Positions 8,823-18,247 of a DNA stretch of 35,269 nucleotides are shown here, one piece after another; within the stretch, counting starts at the first letter, position 1; every line of letters starts with the position of its first letter. Below the pieces are notes generated by a model. The model did not search any database, was not told the origin of the DNA, and saw only the letters and a program-made list of their open reading frames with translations. Source of the DNA: Clostridiales bacterium (GTDB taxonomy: Bacteria; Bacillota; Clostridia; Caldicoprobacterales; DTU083); contig DUSN01000031.1 of the NCBI GenBank assembly GCA_012842605.1, positions 1-35,269 on the forward strand, given 5' to 3'. The position numbers and the translations under genes were made by a program.

Positions 8823-10169
8823 TCATTCTAAACTTGTAATAATACCGTGTTTTATAGCTTTTTCAAAAATCTCACGTAAAAATGACTTTGCACCTTCACC
8901 AAATCCTATGTTCATAGAGCTTATAAAAGTATCGTAGACAATCTTCCCTTTAAATGGAAGCAAAACGGTTTCAATTTGAGCCGGCAAACTCCTTTGCAGA
9001 GTGTTTGCTACTGAATTGCTTATCCCTTTGATCCCATATACCCTATCTTCACCTTGTTCATTCTGACCGATTACAACGGCATATTCCGGCTGATACTCTA
9101 AAACAATGAACATTCCTTTTCTATGTTTTATTCTCCAAAGCTTCAGAATGTCAATTTGCTCTTGCGGAAGCTCTGTTTCATTGATATATTCATCTATCAG
9201 CTCCGGCTTCTTCCACAATACTTCTCTGACTTTGTGTATCAATATATCACTGACGGCGTTAGGGTATTCCGGTTTGATTTTAGCTTTAATTACACTCATT
9301 CGTTTATTGACAAAACCCATTAAGCCATACCATGTTTCATAGAAAAGTCTGCATTCATCAGAGCTTAACTGTGCTGATTTTGTTTCGTTATTAATGTAAC
9401 AGCATTTCTTGTATTTTTTACCGCTTCCGCATGGACATGGGTCATTACGTCCGATTTGCTGTCTTTGTACTGATGGGAACTTGACAATATTTTCATTACG
9501 TTTGCTGAGAATCCTATGCATTTCAGCTGGCGTATGTCCTTTGTTTTCCCATATGCGTGTGTTGTTCTTTGCGTTCATTATAAGAGTTAAAAATTCCTGC
9601 AGCTGTTTTTCACTGTCAAATATGAAATTATGACTGTCCAGAATGAAACTCAATTCACTTATCCCGTCACCGTAAGTTATATAACTCCTGATTTCCTCAT
9701 AGCCTACCAAGGTATTTTTACTATACCCAAAAACATCAAACATAAAACGGCGCACATTCCACCAGTAATCGTTATCCTCATAATTTTCATTGATATATTT
9801 AAGAAATTCCTCTTTTTCAGGGATATATCTCGGCTTGTCTGTTTGTTGTTTTAGTAAATAATCTGCGTGATTAAAGCTATCAAAAAACAGATAATGTACA
9901 ATATATTCTTTATAAAAACAGTACCATCTATCTTTCAACACAAGCGGCAGAAGCAGAATATATATTTCTTCCTCAGTCGTTTTATAGCTGTTGTGTTTGT
10001 TGAAGATATCAACAAAGTCTTTACGGCTAATAACGCCGTATAGATTCACTGCTGCCCTCGCATAAGAATCAAGCAGTTTGCGGACAACCGCTCTTCCGTT
10101 TGGACAGCGGACTACGTCTGATTTGCGGTTATATTGTTCAAATATTTTCTTTTCATTCTCTTCGATCAT
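8823..10169 (-). CDS. SEC-C metal-binding motif protein
   Basis: This 448-residue protein carries a textbook SEC-C zinc-binding motif, [18 protein letters not shown], at about residues 240-257; C245, C247, C256 and C257 (or H in relatives) bind zinc. In SecA this module contacts SecB and ribosomes, but as a mid-protein motif it is found in many proteins of unknown role. The N-terminal 230 residues are mostly helical ([17 protein letters not shown] at the start) and the C-terminal 190 contain [13 protein letters not shown] and a region ending in [13 protein letters not shown]. No catalytic motif is visible. The ATG at 10169 is preceded by a weak GGAATGAG. A decayed partial copy lies at 7544-7652. 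The protein looks full length. Confidence 0.85.
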   Translation of the reverse strand: MIEENEKKIFEQYNRKSDVVRCPNGRAVVRKLLDSYARAAVNLYGVISRKDFVDIFNKHNSYKTTEEEIYILLLPLVLKDRWYCFYKEYIVHYLFFDSFNHADYLLKQQTDKPRYIPEKEEFLKYINENYEDNDYWWNVRRFMFDVFGYSKNTLVGYEEIRSYITYGDGISELSFILDSHNFIFDSEKQLQEFLTLIMNAKNNTRIWENKGHTPAEMHRILSKRNENIVKFPSVQRQQIGRNDPCPCGSGKKYKKCCYINNETKSAQLSSDECRLFYETWYGLMGFVNKRMSVIKAKIKPEYPNAVSDILIHKVREVLWKKPELIDEYINETELPQEQIDILKLWRIKHRKGMFIVLEYQPEYAVVIGQNEQGEDRVYGIKGISNSVANTLQRSLPAQIETVLLPFKGKIVYDTFISSMNIGFGEGAKSFLREIFEKAIKHGIITSLE

Positions 10170-10350
10170 AAATTCTCATTCCAATCTAATTTTTTATTAC
10201 TACCTATTGATTCTTCGCTATTGCCTTGAAACCTTTCATCATCAATATAAATATTCTTTCTCCAGTATCTTCAATCCTTCACGAATATCCTGCCCCAGCA
10301 TCTCCTGAGTTTGGGCAAAATCAAACCTCTCATGAAGCTTATCATGCACC

Positions 10351-10446
10351 TCAAGAACAGGTGTTATACTCCGTCCTGCAGGATCCGCACCATTCACCTA
10401 AGAAGCAGTGATTACATGAAAGGCCACAGTATCCCACAGGATCCAC
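10351..10446 (-). pseudogene. Cysteine-rich fragment resembling DUF3795
   Basis: One minus-strand frame reads VDPVGYCGLSCNHCFLGEWC followed by GSCRTEYNTCS and then TGA at 10351-10353. The spacing YCGLxCxxCF...CxxCR...C is that of DUF3795-type cysteine-rich proteins, whose start normally reads like YCGLxCxxC. No start codon or ribosome site precedes it in the right place. A second frame downstream (FDFAQTQEMLGQDIREGLK and onward, ending LEKEYLY and a stop near 10245) could be its shifted continuation. The rest of the 10170-10545 gap holds no gene that I can support. Confidence 0.45.
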
Positions 10447-10545
10447 ACCTTAATTATACCTTTACCCCCTCACTTGCGTGTTTTATTTCTCTTTAATGCC
10501 TGAATAATGCAGTATCAACAGTGCCCTAAAGGTAACATCTCAAGC

Positions 10546-11259
10546 CTATCCTAAATCTATCACCCGTGCATCCTGTATATAATCCTGAATAATTTTTCTT
10601 GATAAATTGAACCAGCTTTTGCATACATCAAGAATTATTGAATCCCCGGTTACCACTCTTTCTTTGTCTGCTAATATGACATCCACATTGTGAGCCAGTT
10701 CGACTTCAACCGGTACCCCCCATTGCTCAGATAATTCCAGTATCTTGCTTTTCAGTCTGCTTGAATTTGATACAGGAGAATCCAGATAAAACTTGACCAT
10801 TGGTACATTTAATTCTCTCAGTATCTTTCCTATAAGGTTTAAAGCAATATATGTCTTATCTATCAGTCTGTAAGTACCTTTAAGCCCTGCCAAATCTCTT
10901 AAGACTCCGTCTTTACCAAGAAATATAGGACTTCCTGACAATGCAACTTCCAAAGTTATTATCAGATTGAATCCATCTATATTCAAACAGCCATCCTTAG
11001 CACATTCCAAAGGGAGCATTGTTGACTTTCTTTTTTCATAATCAGCTGAAGAAGATGTTGTTCTCTGAAGTGCTGTCCGTGCTCTTGAAGAAAGCAGATA
11101 ATGGTTGCCTGTGAATTCTATTACTTGCTTCATTTTGTATCCTCTGTCAAGCAGCCATTGTATTTCTTCCTGTATAATTTTTAATTTTGCTATATTTTCA
11201 ACAGAAAATATCTTTTCATCATCCGGGTCATAACCTCTTTTGACATTTTTAGTAGTCAT
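10546..11259 (-). CDS. DUF434 domain-containing protein
   Basis: This 237-residue protein matches the DUF434 family as I remember it: an N-terminal helical domain (KLKIIQEEIQWLLDRGYKMK) with the conserved FTGNHYLLSSRARTALQR, then a second domain with IDGFNLIITLEVALSGSPIF and FLGKDGVLRDLAGLKGTYR. Later acidic positions (KFYLDSPVSNS, VTGDSIILD) suggest a PIN- or Toprim-like nucleotide or metal fold, but no activity has been established that I can cite. The ATG at 11259 has AAGGAAG upstream. A possible promoter lies at 11314-11342. It is a single-gene unit; the pcm gene upstream ends at 11503, leaving about 240 bp. Confidence 0.82.
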   Translation of the reverse strand: MTTKNVKRGYDPDDEKIFSVENIAKLKIIQEEIQWLLDRGYKMKQVIEFTGNHYLLSSRARTALQRTTSSSADYEKRKSTMLPLECAKDGCLNIDGFNLIITLEVALSGSPIFLGKDGVLRDLAGLKGTYRLIDKTYIALNLIGKILRELNVPMVKFYLDSPVSNSSRLKSKILELSEQWGVPVEVELAHNVDVILADKERVVTGDSIILDVCKSWFNLSRKIIQDYIQDARVIDLG

Positions 11260-11313
11260 TTTTTACTTACTTCCTTTATATGATCTTTCCTTTATCTGTA
11301 TATTTATATCTGC

Positions 11314-11342
11314 GTGATATATTTACCACACTCTCTTGTCAA
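11314..11342 (-). promoter_or_regulatory. Possible sigma-70 promoter for the DUF434 gene
   Basis: Minus strand: a perfect -35 TTGACA (11337-11342), a 17-base spacer and TATCAC (11314-11319) as a weak -10. It lies 55 bases before the DUF434 start. The rest of the 11260-11502 gap shows no gene or other clear element. Confidence 0.35.
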
Positions 11343-11502
11343 ATCCTGCTCATTTGTTACTTATCATTGATATTAACTTCGTTCTATATACTTTTTCGTT
11401 TTCATCAAATTCTTACCAAGTCAAACCAAAAAGAATATGATCGTGGAATGCCGACATTGCTTTGTATAAGGCAAATGAATCGGGTAGGAATTGTTATATC
11501 CT

Positions 11503-12102
11503 TCATTCGCCGGATTCCCGTATCCAGCCATACTTCCCTTTAAATTCTACAAATCTGACCATTCCAACTGTTTTTATGTCTATATCACCGTCATCTGTCT
11601 TTGTAATAAGTTTAAGCTCCTGCAAACTTGAAGGGCCTATTGGAATAACCATCCTGCCGTTCACTGCCAATTGATTAACTAATTCGTCCGGCAAAACACT
11701 TGCTGCTGCTGTTACCATAATCCTGTCAAAAGGTGCATATTCCCGCCATCCCATGCTTCCGTCTCCGACTTTATAATAAATATTCGAGAATTTTAATGCT
11801 TCCAGCCTCTTTTTGGCCTTTTCCATTAATTTTTCAATTCTCTCTACTGTATAAACTTTCCCTGACATTTTTGCAAGAATGGCTGTCTGAAAGCCTGAAC
11901 CCGTTCCGATCTCCAGGACCCTGCTGTCCTTTTCCGGTGCCAGAAGCCGTGTCATTTCCAGCACAAGACTGGGCTGCGAAATTGTCTGCCCGAAGCCTAT
12001 GGGCAGAGGCCCGTCCAGATGTGCATATTTTTTCATGTCATCTTCGACAAAAAATGAACGGTCCAATGAATGAAAATATGTTTCAAGTTCCTGCAAATCC
12101 AT
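11503..12102 (-). CDS. pcm: Protein-L-isoaspartate O-methyltransferase
   Basis: A SAM-dependent methyltransferase that methylates isoaspartyl residues in damaged proteins so that they can revert to aspartate. The start of the enzyme domain reads FFVEDDMKKYAHLDGPLPIG, followed by GFGQTISQPSLVLEMTRLL, the family's substrate-binding region. Motif I, RVLEIGTGSGFQTAILAKM, binds SAM, and TVERIEKLMEKAKKRL and DRIMVTAAASVLPDEL follow in the expected order. About 199 residues is normal for the family. A TTG at 12126 would add eight residues, but the ATG at 12102 with GGGGTGAAAGG before it is the better start. The gene stands alone between the DUF434 gene and the divergently transcribed diguanylate cyclase gene. 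Confidence 0.93.
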   Translation of the reverse strand: MDLQELETYFHSLDRSFFVEDDMKKYAHLDGPLPIGFGQTISQPSLVLEMTRLLAPEKDSRVLEIGTGSGFQTAILAKMSGKVYTVERIEKLMEKAKKRLEALKFSNIYYKVGDGSMGWREYAPFDRIMVTAAASVLPDELVNQLAVNGRMVIPIGPSSLQELKLITKTDDGDIDIKTVGMVRFVEFKGKYGWIRESGE

Positions 12103-12307
12103 ACCTTTCACCCCAATTCCCGGCAAACATTATTATAGGAAATGTAGTAAAGAAAAGCTTCAGGGACCAATTATAATCTAACACATTAAACCAAAAAATC
12201 AAGATTATTCCTATATCTTATAAACTTGAAAGTTTGTATATTTTATATAATAATATAAATAATATTATAATTTACTTACATTTCTGCCGGATGGAGGTTC
12301 CTGAAAG

Positions 12308-13516
12308 TTGCCAGCAAGAATTGTAGAATTTATTAAAAGTTTTCTTATAACGCCTATGTCAGACAGTGATAAAGCCGAATTTACTATAAGTATCAATAGG
12401 ATTAATGTTGTGAGGGCAAAAATTACAGCAATAACATTCATTATTTTAGAAGTTATGGTGCTACTGATGCATTATAGAATGAACAGAGAAAACCTTTTTA
12501 ATTCTCCTTACATATATTATGGATCCATGTATATATTAAATCTGGCAGCAATGATAGCATTTTTTGCAATTTTTACCAGATTAGAAGTCGATGTACCTAA
12601 ACATATATCCAGTATTCGCTATACGGGGATTTTTTTTATCGTTTTTATATTGATGTGGTGTGCAGGAATATCTTTGCTGGATCAATTAACAAATGGGCAA
12701 GTTATTGTATATACTGTAGCAGTATTATCAGTAGCTATCACTCCAATTTATGAACCGGGTATATTATTCCTTGTATATTTAACCATTCATTTATTCTTTC
12801 TTATAGCACTGCCGTATTTCCAGGAATCCAAACAACTGATATTTGGAAACTCACTAAACTCAACAACATTCGTAATAATGTCATGGGCAATTTCCTTTAT
12901 GAGGTATAAAAAACAGGCAGAGGAGTTTAATAATAAAAAGATCATATTGAAGAAAAACGATGAATTAAGATTGATTAACATGCAATTGCAGGAAGCTAAT
13001 CAAAAGCTAAAAATAATGTCCATGACTGACAGTTTAACAGGAGTTATTAATCGATTAAATTTCGAAACTATAATTAATGATGAGTGGAGCAGGTGTAAAC
13101 GGCATTCAATACCTTTATCACTAATAATGGTGGATATTGATTTCTTCAAGCAGTTTAATGATAATTACGGCCACCAGGCCGGTGATAACTGTATAAAACT
13201 AATTGCAGATGTCCTAAAAGCTTATGCAAAACGTTCTTCAGATAAAGTGGCAAGGTATGGTGGAGATGAATTTGTGGTATTACTTCCGCACACTGACAAA
13301 GAAAGTGCCTTAAATCTCGCTGAACAAATGAGAAAAGGAGTTGAAGAAAAGTCTGTACCACATTTGTATTCTAATGTTTCAGATCATGTGACAATCAGTT
13401 TAGGGATTAATACAATAATACCATCAGATGAATCATCTATTCATGAATTTATAAGCAGCACTGATAAAGCTTTATATAAGGCAAAAGAAAGACGTAATTG
13501 CATTTATGTGTTTTAA
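12308..13516 (+). CDS. Membrane diguanylate cyclase (GGDEF)
   Basis: Makes cyclic di-GMP from two GTP. The N-terminal 200 residues hold about six hydrophobic segments (near 37-56, 71-90, 106-124, 131-148, 152-170 and 186-198), a membrane sensor of unknown ligand. A short linker with coiled-coil character (203-238) leads into the GGDEF domain, which opens with MTDSLTGVINR. Catalytic features are intact: metal-binding D276 in MVDIDFFK and GGDEF at 318-322. An RxxD inhibitory site, RSSD, sits at 309-312, exactly five residues before GGDEF, so product feedback inhibition is likely. The start is TTG at 12308, supported by GGAGG at 12293-12297; the ATG at 12291 is in another frame. It is the only complete gene on the plus strand. 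No EAL domain is present. Confidence 0.9.
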   Translation: MPARIVEFIKSFLITPMSDSDKAEFTISINRINVVRAKITAITFIILEVMVLLMHYRMNRENLFNSPYIYYGSMYILNLAAMIAFFAIFTRLEVDVPKHISSIRYTGIFFIVFILMWCAGISLLDQLTNGQVIVYTVAVLSVAITPIYEPGILFLVYLTIHLFFLIALPYFQESKQLIFGNSLNSTTFVIMSWAISFMRYKKQAEEFNNKKIILKKNDELRLINMQLQEANQKLKIMSMTDSLTGVINRLNFETIINDEWSRCKRHSIPLSLIMVDIDFFKQFNDNYGHQAGDNCIKLIADVLKAYAKRSSDKVARYGGDEFVVLLPHTDKESALNLAEQMRKGVEEKSVPHLYSNVSDHVTISLGINTIIPSDESSIHEFISSTDKALYKAKERRNCIYVF

Positions 13517-13604
13517 TGAATACATGCATTTTTCATTTACTATCTGATGACCTTTAACGATGTCCAGTGTTATGCGTATTGGTTTAACTGGAGCAGCCGA
13601 AGGC

Positions 13605-13642
13605 AAAAAAAACCCAAAACATCTTGTTTTCAGGGTTTTTTT
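13605..13642. terminator. Bidirectional terminator between convergent genes
   Basis: An inverted repeat with arms rich in A and T: AAAAAAACCC (13606-13615 area) pairs with GGGTTTTTTT (13633-13642 area), with AAAAC/GTTTT extending the stem around a short loop. T-runs follow the stem on both strands. It would end the diguanylate cyclase transcript on the plus strand and the lactate dehydrogenase operon on the minus strand. Confidence 0.85.
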
Positions 13643-13665
13643 ATTTTAATGGCAGAATTCAAGGC

Positions 13666-15066
13666 TTATTGGCAAACCTTGCCCGGATTCAGTATATTCT
13701 TCGGATCAAATGCCTTCTTTATTCCACGCATTATCTCAAGTATTTCGGGTGCCAGAGACTGATTGAGATATGGCTTCTTGGCATAACCGATACCATGTTC
13801 TCCGGATACCTGACCGTTCAATTCCCTGGCCTTTTTGTACATCTCTCCCATAGCGAGATCAAGGCGCTTCTCCCACTCCTCATCGCTCAGGTCATCCTTA
13901 AGAATGTATGCATGGAGATTTCCGTCACCGGCATGGCCAAAGCTCTTTATGCGGATTCCAAACTTATCCTGGAGCTTGTGGCTGAACTCAACCATCTCAC
14001 TGACCTTGTTTCTTGGAACAACAACATCCACTTCATCCATAAGGGTTGTAGATGCTTTAATTGCTTCAAGGAAGGCACCTCTGGCTTTCCAAATAGAGTC
14101 ATTTCTTTCATCGGTATCGGCAACCAGAATATCCAATGCCCCCTGCTCAAGGCAGATATCAGCTACCTTATCAAAGCTTGCCTGAATTTCCTCAACGGAG
14201 TTGCCGTCAAATTTCAGAAGAAGGTAGGCATCGGACTGATTATCCGGGAACTTTTTGCCCAGGAACTCCTCCGCATCTATGATTGTTTCCCTTTGCATGA
14301 ACTCAATAGCAGTCGGTATGGTCTTGGACTTGATAATCAGCGGTACTGTACGGATTGCATGCTCAAGAGTAGGGAATGGTATCAGAAGGCTGATTGCCTT
14401 TTTAGGCAGAGGCAGGAGCCTTAGTATCGCCTTTGTTACTATACCCAGTGTTCCTTCAGAACCCACAATAAGATCCTTCATGGAGTAGCCTGAGCTGTTC
14501 TTAACTACTTTACCGCCAAATTCTACTATGCTTCCGTTTGGCAATACCACCTCAAGACCTCTGACAAAGTCACGGGTAACACCGTATTTAACGGCACGCA
14601 TACCTCCTGCATTGGTATTGATATTACCGCCGATTGTAGCTGTCTTTTCGCCCGGATCGGGGGGATAGAACAGGTCATGCTCTTCAACGTACTTGGAGAG
14701 CTCCATCAAAAGAACTCCGGGTTCAACTGTGACGGTAAGGTTTTCCTCATCCAGCTCCAAAATACGGTTCATTTTGCTCATGTCGATTACAATACCCTTA
14801 TAAATGGGAACTGCTGCTCCTACAAGACCGGTACCTGACCCTCTCGGTGTTACGGGGATGTTGTTCTCATAGGCATATTTCATTACTTTCGAGACTTCTT
14901 CAGCTGACAGAACCTGGACAACGACATCGGGATAACACTTGATATCGCCAAGCTCATCGTGGCTGTAATCTTCATTTATTCTTTCCCTGTATAAAACACG
15001 TTCATCATCGCTTATTATCTCTCTGATATTAAGGTAGTCTTTCTCGTCAAACGCCTTATAGTTCAT
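13666..15066 (-). CDS. lctD: FAD-binding lactate dehydrogenase subunit (GlcD/LctD type)
   Basis: The 466-residue flavoprotein should oxidise D- (or L-) lactate to pyruvate. The N-terminal half is a PCMH-type FAD-binding domain: [52 protein letters not shown] and [16 protein letters not shown]. The C-terminal half carries the histidines of the active-site region: [15 protein letters not shown] and [14 protein letters not shown]. It lacks the Fe-S domain of GlcF-type partners; instead it starts two bases after etfA, with GGGGG before its ATG. The order regulator-etfB-etfA-glcD matches the electron-bifurcating lactate dehydrogenase of Acetobacterium, in which this subunit passes electrons to the Etf pair. 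Glycolate or another 2-hydroxy acid is a less likely substrate given the setting. Confidence 0.88.
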   Translation of the reverse strand: MNYKAFDEKDYLNIREIISDDERVLYRERINEDYSHDELGDIKCYPDVVVQVLSAEEVSKVMKYAYENNIPVTPRGSGTGLVGAAVPIYKGIVIDMSKMNRILELDEENLTVTVEPGVLLMELSKYVEEHDLFYPPDPGEKTATIGGNINTNAGGMRAVKYGVTRDFVRGLEVVLPNGSIVEFGGKVVKNSSGYSMKDLIVGSEGTLGIVTKAILRLLPLPKKAISLLIPFPTLEHAIRTVPLIIKSKTIPTAIEFMQRETIIDAEEFLGKKFPDNQSDAYLLLKFDGNSVEEIQASFDKVADICLEQGALDILVADTDERNDSIWKARGAFLEAIKASTTLMDEVDVVVPRNKVSEMVEFSHKLQDKFGIRIKSFGHAGDGNLHAYILKDDLSDEEWEKRLDLAMGEMYKKARELNGQVSGEHGIGYAKKPYLNQSLAPEILEIMRGIKKAFDPKNILNPGKVCQ

Positions 15067-15068
15067 TG

Positions 15069-16259
15069 TTAAGCCCCCTTCTCCGCTTTGATTTTTGCTA
15101 TCAGCCTGGGAAGAATTTCATAAAGGTCTCCCACTATACCATAATGGGCAATTTTGAATATGGGTGCCTTATCATCCTTGTTGATGGCTACAATCATTTC
15201 TGAATTGTTCATACCTGCTGCAAACTGTACCGAGCCGGAAACACCGCAGGTAATAATGAGCTTCGGCCTTACGGTTCTTCCACTTAATCCAATCTGCTTT
15301 TTGGCATCAAACCATCCCAGCTCAATCAAAGGCCTTGTGCAGGCAACCTCACCGCCTAAAAGATCAGCCAGTTCCCTGATCATATTAAGATCATCCTGTG
15401 ACTTAACGCCCCTGCCGGCAACAACCAATACATCCGCATTCTCAATGAATTTCTCCCTGGCCTTTTCAACATTGTCTATTACATCAATATCAGACTCAAG
15501 AACAACATTTGACAGATCACAAACCGTAACCTTACCTCTTGCCTTACTGTTTCTTTCAGGTGCATTCATCACCTTGTATCTGACAGTTGCAAGCTGAGGC
15601 CTTGCATTGGGAGTATGGATTTCTGCCATGATGTTTCCACCAAAAGCCGGTCTTATCTGAACCAGATCTGTGTTATCCCTGATATCCAGCACCGTACAGT
15701 CTGCAGTCAGGCCTGTTCTGAAGCGTGCGGCTACTCGGGGTGCCAGCTGTCGTCCTACATTGGTAGCACCGACAAGAATTGCCGTCGGCATTATATTTTT
15801 TATAAAATCCTCAAAAGCAGAAGTGTAAACATCTATTCTGAAATGCTTAAAAGCTTCATGATCATAAATATAAATATTGTCCACGCCGTAGTGAAGAAGT
15901 TCACGGGCTTTATCACCGATTCCGGCACCAACAAAAATGCAGTAAACAGGATGATTAATCTTGTCGGCCAGTTCTCTTGCCTTTCCAATTAACTCAAGAG
16001 TTACAGGATGAATTTCCCCGTCTTCATGGTCAACATAGACCGCTATGCCCTTCCAGGCGGATTTATCAATGGTCTTAACCTGTCCCTCAATAACTTCTGC
16101 AGCTCCTTCAGGACCCTTTCTGACACAGAGCCTGCACATTTTGCATGCATCGTTAACATCGACTGTTCCGTCCTTAATTTCCAGCGCACCAAAGGGACAG
16201 ATCTTTATAAAGGCTTCTTTGTCGCATATCTTCTCATTATTAATAACTAATTTCGCCAT
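15069..16259 (-). CDS. etfA: Electron transfer flavoprotein alpha subunit with ferredoxin-like N-terminus
   Basis: The 396-residue protein is longer than ordinary EtfA because it begins with a ferredoxin-like domain of about 65 residues. Visible cysteines are C12, C21 (in KICPFGAL) and C39/C42/C45 (in DACKMCRLC). C39, C42, C45 and C21 fit one [4Fe-4S] cluster, while the other half is reduced to C12. The rest is a standard Etf[40 protein letters not shown], and the FAD-binding C-terminal domain with [42 protein letters not shown] and [12 protein letters not shown]. This layout is that of the LctC subunit of the bifurcating lactate dehydrogenase, where the cluster may pass electrons to ferredoxin. 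It starts 13 bases after etfB, with GGGGGG before the ATG. Confidence 0.93.
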   Translation of the reverse strand: MAKLVINNEKICDKEAFIKICPFGALEIKDGTVDVNDACKMCRLCVRKGPEGAAEVIEGQVKTIDKSAWKGIAVYVDHEDGEIHPVTLELIGKARELADKINHPVYCIFVGAGIGDKARELLHYGVDNIYIYDHEAFKHFRIDVYTSAFEDFIKNIMPTAILVGATNVGRQLAPRVAARFRTGLTADCTVLDIRDNTDLVQIRPAFGGNIMAEIHTPNARPQLATVRYKVMNAPERNSKARGKVTVCDLSNVVLESDIDVIDNVEKAREKFIENADVLVVAGRGVKSQDDLNMIRELADLLGGEVACTRPLIELGWFDAKKQIGLSGRTVRPKLIITCGVSGSVQFAAGMNNSEMIVAINKDDKAPIFKIAHYGIVGDLYEILPRLIAKIKAEKGA

Positions 16260-16272
16260 CTTAGTTCCCCCC

Positions 16273-17061
16273 TTAAATGAACTTCTCTTCTTTTAGCTTT
16301 TTAAACAGCTTGTCAGCCAGCACTTCTTCAGAATCACTCCAGAGCTCACGCTTGCTGTTGGATTCAGGAGGGAAAATCCTTTTAACCTGAGTAGGCGAAC
16401 CATTAAGACCGTATTTTTTCTCATCCTGATCCTTGAGGTTTGAAAATCCTATGACCTTTATTTCCTTGTCCTTTGTTTCCCTCATCTTTACATAGGAAGG
16501 GAGTCGTGGCATAAAGATATCTTTTTCAACAGCCAGGAGACATGGGAATTTTACTTTTGCAATTTCTACCGTGTGCGTCATATCCATTTCAACTGTTATG
16601 GCTTCTTCACCAACACTTACAATTCTCTTGACATTTGAAACGCTTGGAATATCCAGATATTCTGCCATTTCGGGGCCAACCTGGGCAGTATCTCCGTCGG
16701 TGGTCTGTTTCCCGCAGAGGATCAGATCAAACTCACCGGCTTCCCTGACCCCCTGGGACAGTGTGTAGCTGGTTGCCAGAACATCGGCACCTGCAAACTT
16801 TCTGTCTGACAGAAGAATTCCCTCATCAGCTCCCATTGCGTATGCTTCTCTTATAATCTGCATAGCCTGAGGAGGACCCATGCTGATTACTTTGACCGTG
16901 CCTCCATAAGTCTCCTTCAGTCTCAATGCGGTTTCAAGTGCATAAAGATCGTAAGGGTTCATTTTGGATTCGATGCCGTCTCTCTTTAGTACACCTGTTA
17001 CAGGGTCAACCTCAACCTTGTTGGATCCCGGAACCTGCTTAATGCATACAATAATGTTCAT
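16273..17061 (-). CDS. etfB: Electron transfer flavoprotein beta subunit
   Basis: About 262 residues, the normal EtfB length. Family features: IIVCIKQVPGSNKVEVDP near the start, MNPYDLYALETALRLKE, VKVISMGPPQA, and CGKQTTDGDTAQVGPEMAE (about 118-136 counted from the first ATG), which lines the FAD site that replaces AMP in bifurcating Etf proteins. With EtfA and the GlcD-type subunit it should form the complex that couples lactate plus NAD to ferredoxin oxidation. The ATG at 17067 is one base from the GGGG site, so the second ATG at 17061, giving the usual MNIIVCIKQVPG start, is chosen. It is the first gene after the paired operators at 17206-17283. Confidence 0.94.
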   Translation of the reverse strand: MNIIVCIKQVPGSNKVEVDPVTGVLKRDGIESKMNPYDLYALETALRLKETYGGTVKVISMGPPQAMQIIREAYAMGADEGILLSDRKFAGADVLATSYTLSQGVREAGEFDLILCGKQTTDGDTAQVGPEMAEYLDIPSVSNVKRIVSVGEEAITVEMDMTHTVEIAKVKFPCLLAVEKDIFMPRLPSYVKMRETKDKEIKVIGFSNLKDQDEKKYGLNGSPTQVKRIFPPESNSKRELWSDSEEVLADKLFKKLKEEKFI

Positions 17062-17205
17062 GTTCATTCCCCTTTCCTACTAAAAGCTGAAAACGGGCCG
17101 CAGAAATAACTGATTATTCCAAGAATGATTACATAGACAATGCAAAAACTTTATTATTCCGTTTACCGTTTCTTTAGGTTTTTATTGTAAGGATATATTT
17201 TAAAT

Positions 17206-17222
17206 AATTGGTATGACCAATT
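17206..17222. promoter_or_regulatory. FadR/LldR-type operator, proximal copy
   Basis: The 17-base palindrome AATTGGTATGACCAATT fits the FadR-subfamily consensus TNGTNNNACNA with perfect arms ATTGGT/ACCAAT. It lies about 145 bases upstream of etfB and downstream of the regulator gene. It should be bound by the GntR/FCD regulator encoded at 17378-18094. On the minus strand a possible promoter, TTGGTC (inside the operator), 17 bases, TATATC, would be blocked by binding. Confidence 0.85.
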
Positions 17223-17268
17223 TTGCGCACAAAAATAAAATGTTTTGATTAACATTTTAATTTAAACA

Positions 17269-17283
17269 ATTGGTCATACCAAT
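17269..17283. promoter_or_regulatory. FadR/LldR-type operator, distal copy
   Basis: A second perfect palindrome, ATTGGTCATACCAAT, is the reverse complement of the proximal copy in its central three bases. Its centre is at 17276, 62 bases from the centre of the first at 17214, about six helical turns. Both sites would therefore face the same side of the helix, which suits a dimer pair or a loop over the intervening AT-rich promoter region. Confidence 0.85.
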
Positions 17284-17377
17284 ATCCTAATATTATATTA
17301 CAATATTCCAACAGATATGTCTATAATCGTTATTTCTTTAACTATCAGGTTATTTATTAACAAAATCAGTTATTGCT

Positions 17378-18094
17378 TTAATAATCCTGGTTGGTTCTTA
17401 GGTATTCTGCTATCAAATCGAAATGCTTGGTAAAAGCGGCATAGGTCGCCTGTAAATCCCGCTGCTTCAAGCCGTATACCATTTCTTCATGAATTTTCTG
17501 AAGACGCTTTATATTGTCAGGGTCACTTAATATCTCTGAACGCCTTTGTTTAATATCCTTGCTAATGACCTCGGAAAGTATATCCAGTATTTGTATAATC
17601 ATTGAATTATTGGAGGCAGCTGCTATGGTATCGTGAAGCTGTTTATCCAAAGCCGAACGGTCAGCTTCATCCTCCGATTGAGCCATTTCCGACACAAGCT
17701 CCTCAAGCTTCATAATCTTTTCATCATCAATATTTTGGACTGCCAGCATTGCTGCCTTCAATTCAAGCGCTTCACGGAACTGATAAAATTCGAGACTGTC
17801 TATCTGCTGCAGTAAAAACATCATGGACATGGATTCAATCAGGCTTTTCTCTACATCACCTGTTATATAGTTTCCGGAGCCCTGAACACTTTTAATTACA
17901 CCCAGTATTTCCAGTGTGCGCAATGCTTCTCGGATTGATGTACGGCTTACATTGAATTTTTTGGCAAGCTCGCGTTCCGGCGGAAGTTTCTGCCCCGGCT
18001 TTATTTTACCGTTCATTATATCAATTTTAATTAAATCTATAATAGCCTCATATGTCTTTTTTGAGTTATCGAATTTTCCCACGTTCTTTTCCAT
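17378..18094 (-). CDS. lldR: GntR-family regulator, FadR/LldR subfamily (FCD domain)
   Basis: The 238-residue regulator has an N-terminal winged helix (about residues 10-78) with the GntR signature KPGQKLPPERELAKKFNVSR followed by TSIREALRTLEILGVIK and a GSGNYI wing. The FCD ligand domain follows, with FYQFREALELKAAMLA, LDKQLHDTIAAASNN, KIHEEMVYGL and FTKHFDLI. The D/H/H positions are those that hold a metal and a carboxylate ligand in FCD proteins. By position it matches LctA of the lactate operon, so lactate is the likely effector and repression the likely mode; both are inferred. The ATG at 18094 has AAGGTG nine bases upstream. Its gene lies just upstream of, and in line with, etfB, with both operators between them. 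Confidence 0.9.
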   Translation of the reverse strand: MEKNVGKFDNSKKTYEAIIDLIKIDIMNGKIKPGQKLPPERELAKKFNVSRTSIREALRTLEILGVIKSVQGSGNYITGDVEKSLIESMSMMFLLQQIDSLEFYQFREALELKAAMLAVQNIDDEKIMKLEELVSEMAQSEDEADRSALDKQLHDTIAAASNNSMIIQILDILSEVISKDIKQRRSEILSDPDNIKRLQKIHEEMVYGLKQRDLQATYAAFTKHFDLIAEYLRTNQDY

Positions 18095-18247
18095 GAAATT
18101 TTACACCTTGTTAAGCATCAGCAAGTACTTTTCTCTTGTGGTTCTTTGTAAATTATAGCTGTTTTATGAGTAGTTTTCAATCATTTGCAGGTATCCTCAT
18201 CTTTATTGATTTGTCATATTACTAATTGGGAACATGTCAAGGAATTA

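Noticed and set aside
13624..14424. Plus-strand 266-codon open frame
   Set aside because: It lies antisense to the FAD dehydrogenase gene, has no ribosome site and no protein-like motifs.
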